From Asterias rubens (taxonomy: Eukaryota > Echinodermata > Asteroidea > Forcipulatida > Asteriidae), in assembly GCF_902459465.1 (NCBI RefSeq), contig NC_047063.1:9175343-9239342 (forward strand): a stretch of 64,000 nt of DNA, given 5' to 3'. Under the pieces are notes generated by a model, which had not been told where the DNA came from, ran no database searches, and saw nothing but the letters and a program-made list of their open reading frames with translations. Shown here piece after piece: positions 20,501 to 32,500 of the stretch; position 1 is the first letter of the stretch; every line of letters starts with the position of its first letter. Made by a program: the position numbers and the translations under genes.

Positions 20501-23500
20501 AAACCTTTTTCATATTGTTCTGAGTCAGAGTCTTTTCAATCTTGTTCTTGTATTTAACTTTCTCTGCTTTAAATTTATGCTCAATCAGTCATCAGAGTCG
20601 GGAGAAAATAACGGGAAAACCCACCCTTGTTTCCGCACGTTTCGCCGTGACATGTCATGTGTTTAAAATAAATCCGTTATTCTCGATATAGCGAGAATTG
20701 ATAATTGTTTTAATGTTTTTCTCAAAAAGTTGAGCATTTCATGGAATATTATTTCAAGGGAAGTCTTTCACCATTACCTTCTATAAACCCTGTATGTTAT
20801 TTGTAAATCTGTGAACTTTTAATTTTTGTTCTGTTCAGAAAGTGTCCAATGGCTTTAAATCCCTTACATCAAGTGTATTTCATAGGTCAGCAGGGAATTT
20901 TAGCTACGTGCGCATATGGCAAATGTGACTCTAGGTTGCTTCAAAACATTTCATTTCTTATTCTTTGCTTATTAAATGGCTTGCGCAGAATTCATTGGTA
21001 AGCAAAGTCATGACATTGGGCCTTGCCATCAATGAGGAAAAGCAAGATTTTACAGAGAGTTAATATTTTGCAATAACGCATTATTTAATGTGATCTAAAT
21101 AGATCACATTAAATGCTATGTTTGTGTCAAAATGAGAAACTGAGCCCTACTGTTATCTTAGTTTCTTGAAAAAGTCCACTTTAAAAGTTGGCTGTTGATA
21201 GTCCTGTTTTTTTCAGTCAAGTCCACTTGTCCATAATATTAACCAGCAAAATGTTAAAGTAGCACACTAACATAGCACAGTGATTCTTCTTCTGTGTGTA
21301 AAAATGAAACAGAAACATTAGCCATTTATTTATAGGCATGTAATTTGACAACTGTAAAGGAATGAACGATACTGACAACTTCCCAACTTCAAACTGTCAG
21401 CCAATTTAACGGAATTCCCAAATTAAGTTGAGTCCTAAACTTGATGGTTGCCCATCTGTAGGTGGGACTAGCCCAACTTCAGACAATACTATCAACCAAT
21501 ATAAGGGAGTTCCCAAATTGAGTTGAGTCCCAACTTGATTGTTCTCCCATCTGTAGTTAGGGTTAGCCCAACTTCAGATATAGACCATGTCCGAAATAGC
21601 GACTTTTGCCACAGCTAAAGCTTGCGTCTGATAGTGTTGAAGAATAGGCAAACGCGCGCAATCTAGCCAAAGCTGTTACCGAAATCGCCGTTTCAGACAC
21701 GACTACACCTGTCAACCATTCCTCCATGTGTCAACCAATTTAAGGCAGTGCCCAAATGGGATGCACTGGCCCAACTATTGAAGTAACACAAATTGGTGCT
21801 TGGTAATGACAGTACAATTCCTATTGCCTGTAGGAGGACCTAATCAATAAAACCAATCTGCATGAGACAGTCCTGTAATGTCAAAGTCTATGCAATCTGT
21901 AGGGGCCTCAGCGCACAATAAAATTGAAAAACCCCAAAACAAGGGTCAACTCCTAATATCAGCTCGTTAATAATTAACTGAAGGTAGACAAAGAAATTAA
22001 GAAAGCATGACTGGAGATTTTGGTTTGCATGAAGATACAATGTACATGACAGTCCTTGGTCTGTAGTTGAAACAAGGTCATCAGCTGGCTTGGTGATCAA
22101 ATAAAGGATGGCTCCCAGGCGACCCTCAGGCCCAACTCTGCATTTTTAAAAGACTGGAATACTGTATGGCAGCTGCTCATTTTCCATTGCATCCATTCCC
22201 CATTTTGCGTTTGCCCTTTTTGCTTTTTGAAATTAATTAATTTAACCACGCCATGTGTACTTGGGAAAAGAAAACCTCACATTTCTTATTTTACATGCTG
22301 GCATAGAAATAACCGCCGGCACCCACAGCAATTGCCGGGCTGCCCTGTGCAAAGTTCCAATACAAATTTAAAATAGTGGAGGATGCCCTTACCTGCGAGA
22401 AATTGTTGTGCCCCTGCAAGAGCAAAGTTCAAGGCCTGCATGAAGTTGTAAACAATCTGTGATACACTCGGAGCTTTCTCTGTGTGAGTCAAACACAACC
22501 ACAGCAATACAGAGATTCCTGTATCTTTCTAAGCAGGAACAAATGTTCAACTTAAAAACATGGAGGTAGAAATAGATTAATTTATGATGAAGACCTAGTA
22601 AATATGTTAGATAAACTTAGTGTATATATTTTTATTTCCTGTTTGTCCCTTTTGTGTCAATCCCTATGAAGGATTCTATGTTAGACAATGTCATAAATTG
22701 AAAGTGTTTTAACAGTCAGTGGTGAACAAATTTTAGTCAACTCGCTGTAAAATTTAACCAGGAGTACATGTAATGTAGGAGGGGCTTAAAGCCATTGGAC
22801 ACTTTCTTTCTGAACAGAACAAAAATTAAAAGTTCACAGATTTACAAATAACTTACAGGGTTTATGGAAGGTAAAGGTGAAAGACTTCCATTGAAAAATT
22901 ATTCTGTGAAATGCTTTAGTTTTTGAGAAAACATTAAAACAATTTCAATTCTAGATATCGAGAATAACAGGTTTATTTTAAATACATGTCATGGCACGGT
23001 AAAACGTGCGGGAAAAAGGGTGTGTTTTCCCATTATTTTCTCCTGACTCTGATGACAGATTGAGCCAAAATTTTTACAGGTTTGTTATTTTAAGTTGTGA
23101 TACACAAAGTGTGGGCCTTTGGACAATACTGTTTACCGATGTTGTGCCATTGCTTTAATGCAATACAATGAGGTACATGTACATGTATACATTCTAACCA
23201 TTCAAGCAATCATTTTATACAAAATGCACTGTACATAAAATGGTGTGCTGTTGTTGAATGTGATAAACACATTCATAACATTAATATTATATTTACTAAT
23301 TGTGACTGTGCTTCAAATAGCTGGGTTCTACATGGCCCTGACATACAATTGTGCAATCAAGTCTATACCAAACTTCAATGCATGTAATGGTGCATTTACC
23401 TAAACCAGGGGAAATACCATAGGCTGATGTAGACTATGTTCACTACACAGTCTTCCGTTGCAATCAGTTGCATTTTGCAACGTTTTCATTTCAACTTTAT

Positions 23501-26500
23501 TGGTACCTTTTTTTACAATTAGACTGAGCAGGGTGCCTAAAAACACAGGGTACTGTTAGATATGTTAAAGTGACAAAACAAAATTTCAGTATATGAATTA
23601 GTATAAACCATAGTGTCAGAAAATGAAAGCCAACAATTGGTAAAAAACTTCATGTAATGTTTAAAACATTTTATGTGCACTGCTCATTCGTTTTTACATG
23701 GATTCATGTTCAGAGAAGGATTTGTTGAATGGGAACTGGTTTGGGGCCAAGGTTGATTTCATAAATGATCTATGGGATTAGTTTTGTCTGAGCTTTGTAA
23801 ATAATACTGGTCTGTACTGAGCCATTGGAACTTGATTGTACCATGTATGTGTATGTTCACCCAATCACAAGTGGTGTTCTAATACCATATTAGGGGAGGA
23901 GGTCTGGCGCCGATTTCACAAAGCAATAAAATTCATCGCAAGACAATTTTCCAGTATCACCATAGTAATTTGTATTGTGACATCACCATTTTCATAGCAA
24001 CTACGATTGATTTGCAGTTACGATCAATCTTAAATCTTTGTGAAATCGACCCCAGGGCCCTATCTCATCAATCAGCTTGTTGTGCAGAAAGCACTGATAT
24101 TTACAAGCAAATTTTTTTTGGCACAATTCTAAGTGGAAATTATTTGTAATTGAATTTAATTGAATTGTATAATAAGTTATTCTGAGTGCTTAATCCCAAC
24201 ACTGCAAACTTTACTACATCCTGCCATGCAAAGTTTCTGAAATTTGGCTCTGTTCTCTTCAGCTTCTCCTCATTTGTTACTTAATAAATTTGTTTAGTTT
24301 ACAATAGTCAGACTTTATTGACACTGCTTCAGAACTGTTCAGAACTGAACAAATATTGAAAATAAATACAGGTAGAGGTATTTATTGACAGCGCGCAAGT
24401 CTATTCAAGATCTTACAATGGCACTAAGTGCATTTTCCCTGAAGGTAGAGTCAGTTTCTTTACAAGACATTCTTTGCTTGCAATTCTTTTTACAAAATTT
24501 AGATTTAATGGACATTGGACTACGGCAAGAGAGACTTGTGATATAATAGACACAAAGAAAATATTGTGTTTTGTATTCGTTACTTTTCCCTTTTTAGTTT
24601 TTAATTTTTTATTTGAAGCCATGTTTTTGGTTAGGAGCCCACCAAATTCAATCTGCACCCTTTTTTAGCACATGGCCAAAAGGCTTGATGTTGATTTTTG
24701 AACTAGTCATTTTGATTTCGAGAGTGTCTTTAAAATAAAGAGCAAGTCAGAGGTTTTTTGTATAGGAATATACTGTGGTTAGTATAAAACTTTGTAAAAT
24801 ATCAATTTAGGACATTTACCATTCCTTTGACCTTTTTGGGTTGAGTGGAAGTAGTTCAAATCTTGCTGTCGCTATGGTCATTTTGGTACAAGCAACATTA
24901 GTCCCAGTCATCTCAGTCACCTGATGATGACTATAGAGCAAGCTAGTCGAAATGTTGAGACCAATTCTAGAACTCACTCCGCGGTAGAGCGATTAATTAC
25001 GATCATATAAGCGAAAGTTGTAGTCCCAGCCGATTTTCTACCTTCCGCCCAGGTATTAGTTAATAAGCAGGTCAGTTCTTTTCAGATCTGAGAAGTCTAC
25101 CGAACATCCGATAAATCTACTCCGCGGTAGTAGAATAAAGAAAGACAGTTCTCTAAAGAACAAACTCTACCTGGCAAGTAGATACACACATGGTGTGTAT
25201 GTTACCGCAAACCTAATATCTTCACCATGCAATGCCTCAAATCCTATGCCCACTATGATGTATGTGGGTTAAAGACATTTTAGACATATTTGTACAGTTC
25301 TTTTACATTGAGGTTTCTGTTTTATAAGAGGGCATGGGCATTTCTTTTCGCAAAGGACACTTCCATTGGAAAATCTAAAAGTCTATGGGAAACTTTTGAA
25401 GGCGCACCAAGACCAGGACAACAGAAACCACGGCCTCAATGTAATTCCAAGCCTGCTTTTGTGCTAGAAAACTTAAAGAATTTCTTGTTTCCCTTCTTTA
25501 TCATACAGAGCGTGTCTCGGCCCTATTATTACAAGATGAGGATGAATCTTTTATGAAGTCCATTGTCAGTGATCCACCTTGCCTTTTGATCTATGGCCAG
25601 ACCTACACAGCCAAAGCTACCATTGTCAACAGACTGTTCGGCGAGCAGCTGCTGCGGGTGACAAATAGCTCAGACAATGCCAAGAGTTGGCGAGCGCTGC
25701 GATTCCGGTACGGTACCGAGAGGCGGTGTTCTCTCACCACGCTTATGGACAGCTTTGAGTTACTGAACGGGGATTACAGTCCGGAGACAAACTGGACGGC
25801 GCTCCCGCAGCGGGATATTGAAATCAGACCGGAAGATCTCGGTGATCCATGTACGGCGCAGGCAACAACGGAAGTAACTCTCAACCATCCGCTGCTTGCC
25901 ACGAAGGCCGAGGTTGTTGTCGCACCCCACAACTGCCCAGACCTGAACTCGGTTAAACTCTACAACCAGTACTCTTCGCGAATGCTTCCTATTGTGCTCT
26001 TTGGGATTGAGAAGGACTACCTGACCAAGGAAGATCAAAATGACCTGCTGGAGCTGAGACTAGTCCTTGCTGGTTTGCCGGTGCTGTTTCTAGACTGCTG
26101 CCCTCACAAGGAGAGTTCACCTAGACAGTCGCACGGTGGGGAGGATGTGGGGGATGACTCGGCTTATGATAGCAATAATGAGGACCTGAGTTTCCGAGGC
26201 GATGATCAAGGAGGTAGTACGAGGGCTGTGTCCCCCGCGCCAAGGAACCCCTCAAGGTTCCAGGACATCTTGCAGGGGCAGCTGCGCGGCATGGGATTCC
26301 TGAAAGATCCGACGGAGGGGTCGGTCTTCAAAGGAGGCCTGTCCCCGACTGAGGCCGACCTGAGTCAGAGTCGGTTGGAGAAACTTTACAACATGCAGGG
26401 TATACTGGTCTATGTGCACCAGGTGCTTCAGTTGTACCTCACACGAGCCACCAACATCCTCCATGATCTTCACCTCCAGTGCATGAATATGTTCATCACG

Positions 26501-29500
26501 ACAGCCTTTGACATGCAGCGAGACATACAGATTACACCCCGTAGGATAGACTACGCCAGGCAACGTGAGGCGGAGCTATTCGAATCTCTCAAGGAACTGG
26601 CCAATCAGAGACAAGAGGAGATTCGGAAACTGATACAGGAGACCATCCAAGACATGAAAGAACCTCTCTTACAAGAAGCAGAGAACTTTCAGTTTTCAGG
26701 TAGTACACAAGAAAACTTTAAAACTATTTTTTTATTTATTATTTAAAGGAACATTACAGAATTGGTTTTTGCTACAAAACAGTTGACTGGCAGTGTAAGC
26801 ACTTTATGTAATCCACCGTACATAAACTGACAAACGGTAACCTGTAGAAGTTTGAGATCGATCGGCCATCTGGGTCATGAGAAAATAGTGAACCCGAATA
26901 CAAATTTTGCATTGCATCGATCGGATGCCAAAATAAAATGAATAAAACGCTCACTGAGCGGTAAACTCAAAGTTAGATTATTTATTTCTCATCAAATATG
27001 ACATTTCAGAGAGAAATACTTCAAGGGATGTTTTCAACTATCATCATCATTAGACCGTGTAAGTTTTTTGTAAATCTGTGGTCTTCACGATTTTGGTTTC
27101 TTACCAATTTAGTATTGTTCCTTTAAATTAATCAGTGAGGGCTCATATACATGTACTACTCACAAAGGCAACAAAGATAATACACCGATCCATTAGGCTC
27201 CGCCCACGGCGCACCTGTGAGCAAGAACACGTGAGCCTCTCCAATGCCATTCTGCACAACTCTGCTGAGTGTGCCAAGCATACGTGTACACATGTCAGAC
27301 TTTATAGTGTCAGACTTTTGGTTGTGCAGTTGGATGTGATTGGTCAATACGCAATGGGGCGGAGCTTAACGGATCGGTCTATTGCTTCCGTGCCCCTTGT
27401 CATTGTCTTTGTGGCACTTAAAGGCAGTGGACACTATTGGTAATTGTCAAAGACTAGCCTTCACAGTTGGTGTATCTCAACATATGCATAAAATAACAAA
27501 CATGTGAAAATTTTAGCTCAATCGTTCATCGAAGTTGCGAGATAATAATGAAAGAAAAATAACCCTTGTCACACGAAGTTGTGTGCGTTTAGATGGTTGA
27601 TTTCGAGACCTCAAGTTCTAAACTTGAGGTCTCGAAATCAAATTCATGGAAAATTACTTCTTTCTCGAAAACTATGGCACTTCAGAGTGAGTCGTTTCTC
27701 ACAATGTTTTATACCATCAACCTCTCCCCATTACTCGTCACCAAGAAAGGTTTTATGCCAATAATTATTTTGAGTAAATACCAATAGTGTCCACTGCCTT
27801 TAAAAACTGGTATAGTAAAAACTGATATGGGATACTGTAGTACACAATGTATACTGCGCCTCGAGAAAAATAGAATGCTCAGGGGATCACCGAGGGCGCG
27901 TAATTTTAACCGAAGCACAAGTAAAAAGCAGTCAATATTTGTTTTATAACACCCCATACATGTATAGATGCCTTGGTACAGCACCCTGGTTGTTAATGGT
28001 ATAGGCCTAGTACATTGGTTGCTAATGGTATAGTACATGTACGTTGGTCCGCCTTTCTAGTGTACATTGTAAGTGATAAATCAATGACATTGCAGAATCT
28101 ATGTGTATGAGGTGTAGTCAACACCACTTCTCAACTATCCTTGTGGGCAGCTAAAAAAAAGGTTTTCAAGGTCATATTTTAATTGTGGATTTTTACCAAG
28201 GTCTATGACCTTAACCTCATGCATGTCATGCATATGCCACATGCAGATGATTGATTGTATTTGCTGATGTTGATAATGGAAGTCATGGTGGTGGGGGGAG
28301 GGGGGGGGGGGGTTGGGGGGGGTGGGTTGATCAACATCCAATGTTAGTCATTCTACATGTAATACATGTACTGTGCATGTTTTTGCACAGAAAGGCAATG
28401 CATCCTGAACTTTGGTTGCCGCCAAAACCACAGTTGCCTGGTAGAGGATGATGTCATTTGAAAGGGTTCTAAACTCTATGGTCTAAATTCTCTATTACTC
28501 ATTAGGAAGGTCGGATTTCAACCCGACAAACAGAAATTGACTTTGACCTCAAGATAACAACAGTGAAGAGTTTCCATCAACTTGTTTTTTTTGTTTATGG
28601 ATTTAAGGGAACGTTACAGAAATGGTAAGAAACAAAAATCGTGAAGATCACAGATTTACATAAAACTTACACGGCCTTATGATGATGATAGTAGAAAACA
28701 ACCCTTGAAATATTTCTGTCTGAAATTTCATACTTGATGACAAATAAAAAATCTGATTTCGCGTTTGGAGTTTATCGTTCAGTGAGCGGTATATTCATTT
28801 TTGTTTTGGTATCGATGCCATGCCAAATTTGTGATCGATTTTTCACTATTCGGTCTCAAACTTCTACAGGTTTGTCAGTTTATGTATGGTGGATTACATA
28901 ACGTGCTTACACTGCTAGCAACAAAACCAATACTGTAATGTTCCTTTAAACAATTCTGTGTATTCAGTTACATGTAGTTTGATTATGATACCGTAGTAAG
29001 GCCATCTTTTTATCTGTGAATTGACTGCAGTTCGCTGTAAGCGCAAGGATGTACATGTACATACATCAAAGTATCTAATTATAAAGTTGTGTATGCAACC
29101 ATCTTTTTGAAGGAGTGTTGGCTTATAAAAGAGCCATTGGTACATGATTTACCATAATGTTCACTCAACCAGCATTTAAATCGCTGTTGTTGGTGCCAAA
29201 TGGGCCTGCTCGTATAACTCAACAGTTCCACCAGCGCTCTGAACAAAACACACTGTGCACCCCAACGTTTATTTTGCCGAAAATAAATCAAAATTGTCAA
29301 CTGTGCATTAAAAGCTTACAATACAATGTCCCAGAAAAGGGGCGCAGTCAAACTAAGAATGCAGCTTCATGGCGCCACAACATTGAACATGAACAGTGTG
29401 GAATCCTGCCATCATGCTGTTTTTGTCAAAGTTAATGCTGATTTATGAATGTATAAATATCTAGGTAAAATTATACCAATAACAGTTTCAGTCCCATACA

Positions 29501-32500
29501 GTTTCTATTGCTGGGATTAACTTTCAGTCCAATAAAGTTTCTATTGCTGAGATAAACAGCAAGAAACTGTCACTGTATTTTTACAAGCTCACATGAAGAA
29601 CAGCGAATTCATACATGTTTTAGCGAGATGACAGTGGGTACCAGCCACATCTCTGGCACTAGCATTTGCAATGATTCACAATGTTCACATAAGGTTTAAC
29701 AAATATGTACAGAACCAGATTTGTATGTTCCGCTGGTTGTATTTCCAGAAGCAAATTCATGATTTTTTAATCAGTACTCCCTAATTGCAATACACTGTTG
29801 ATGTTTTAGTGCATGGAAAAAAAAAAGCAATTCCAAACGGCAAAATTGTGAGAGATTTGAAGGAAATTTTCATCTTTAACAGTGTTTTTAAGCACTAGAG
29901 GTCAGAATCCCATGTGTGTATGCCTCATTTTTGAAAGGGCATGGGCACCAAGGCATACTCTTTGGTAAAGAAAGGGTGCCTGATTAGGAAATTGTAAATT
30001 TCTACTGGAGCATTTCAAGGGCACCAGGGGGCATGGAGGCTATCGGCGTTGTTGCTTAGCTGTAAAGGGGCAGGCCTGGAATCCAATGCAATTAAACAAC
30101 TTTCACAACTTCACTTTCGTGGATTATTTTCATATCCATGTAAAGGAAGTCAAAACTGATCCATCGTTGAAACCACAATTACCAGGCGGAACCGCACCTG
30201 AAAGCTGTTAGGTCTCTACATGCACTTGTTTTTGTGTGTGGTGGCGGTTTATATGGGTTGTTGTGCACAGTGTCATTGTCTGGGGCATGGGATAGGCCCA
30301 TGCATAGAGTGAGGCTGTCCCTCTTTGTCTTTGCAATGTCAAATGAACAAAACAAGTTAACCTCTGATATGAACAGAACCAACTCAACTGTGTAGAGTTT
30401 CAGTGACTGAATCGCACTACATCACATTGAATTATATTTGTATGCAGTTGCTATGGGAGTACAGTGTTAAGGCCGGGTTATAGTCGGTCGCGTGATGCTC
30501 GCGCGACGGAAATCTTGCGCGCAATCCTAAGACTGAGGCCTGAAAACCGTGTCTTTTTATGATCGCGCGTCAAGATTTCCGACGCCCGACCATCGCGCGA
30601 CCGACTATAACTCGGCCTTTACAGTGTAGGTGTACAATGTCTTATTCTTAAAGCCACTGGACACTGTTATTGGTAATTGTCAAAGACTAGCCTTCACAGT
30701 TGGTGTAGCTCAACATATGCTTAAAATAACAAGCCTGTGAAAATTTGAGCTGAATCGGTCGTCGAAGTTGTGAGATAATAATGAAGGAAACAAACACCCT
30801 TCTCACATGAAGTTGTGTGCTTTCAGATGCTTGATTTCGAGACCTCAAATTCTAAATCCGAGGTCTCAAAATCTGCATTACTTCAGAAAACTACATTACT
30901 TCAGAGGGAGCCGTTTCTCACAATGTTTTATACTATAAACAGCTCCCCATTACTCGACGTTACCAAGTAAGGTTTAATGCTAATAATTATTTTGAGTAAT
31001 TTACCAATAGTGTCCACTGCCTTTAAAAAGGTACTAAATTGGGGGAATTCAGCATTGGTTATTTTAAACTAGTTTTAATATGGGCAATTTATCTTTAGAC
31101 GTCAAAATAAAAGTGCTCATCACCGTTTTTTCCCTGACCGGTTTTTGAAGTTACTGGTCTTTAACAATAACCAAAAATATACCCTGCTTTGAGGGAGAAA
31201 TCAGGTGAGCGAAATAAACAATTTTTGTTGGAAGATGGAACAGTTTAAATGGCACCAAAGCAATGACCAGAGGCATTGAGGCAATTGCCTACATTGCCTT
31301 TGTGCAGGATCATTTATTTTTTGTGTAATATGGATTACCACACTACACACATACATGTACTTGCACTAAAAAGTATGTTATAAGTATTCGAACACATTGA
31401 GCCGGAAACTTGACAAAGGTCACCGAGGAAATGGTCATGTCTCATTAAAGCTTCTGTAGACTTAAAAAAATTAAAAAAATTAGGCCTTATCATGCAATTT
31501 CATGTCGGTTTTAAGGTCGCTGTCCAGTCTGTTCTGGGTTGGCCTGCTTTCTCCCTATGGCTCTCCTCAACTTGGCCCTGTGCTTCGCGTCCCTTGCATT
31601 AAATCCAAGCAGTTGTGGTAATTTTGCAGTTATGTAGACATGGAGCTCTGCCACGTCTTGAGCGATCGGCCAATGGGTGTGGGCCCACCCAAATTTTTCT
31701 TTAAATGAAATTTATTTTGGTGTAATATCCCAGGTTGTTTGTATCGTAAACTTGGGTGTGATCCCAGGTTAAAGGTGCAGGCACTGGACACTATTGGTAA
31801 TTGTCAAAGACCAGTCTTCTCACCTGGTGTATTACAACATATTATGCATAAAATAACAAACCTTTGAAAATTTGAACTAAATTGGTTGTCAAAGTTGTGA
31901 GAGAATAATGGAAGAAAAAACCCATTGTCGCACAAGTGGTGTGCTTTCAGATGCCTGAATTCGAGACCTTTGCTACTCAATATTGGCTGTCAGTGTGCAC
32001 AACATATTTTAAGTACATGTACATGTATCAACACAAGCCACTTTACAACCTAAGGCAGGGATATGTATACATTGCACTTTTATTAACTGTATGACAGGAA
32101 ATTCATCTCCATGCACACGAAGACCTACTGTACAGTACACATGTTTGATCACACAAACCATGCACACTGTCTCTGACTATTTTGTCAACTCTACCAATTC
32201 TGTATATTACCTTTAGTTCTAAATATAGAGTTCTGATTGTTGTACACAATTTCCCTGATTGCTTGTGTGTATGTGGTAAGGGGAATATTGTGTTAGCAAA
32301 GCTGAAGTACACCAGGAAAAAGGTATCAAATGAATTTTCCTTGAAACGTCTTGTAAAGTGATTCAATGATTCAAGATGTGCTTTTAATTCAAGGACATCC
32401 GATTGTATCCACTGAATATCTTACATTCTTGTATGCCATCTCACTCTGTTTACAAATGGAAGACCTTGTATTCTGGGGTCTTTCTTACATCTGAGAGCAA

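Noticed and set aside
25290..25556. 88-codon ORF leading into DSTYK exon 2 as an alternative start
   Set aside because: It is in a different frame from exon 2, contains a dispersed repeat, and the exon 2 acceptor plus matching phase with exon 1 explain the gene better.
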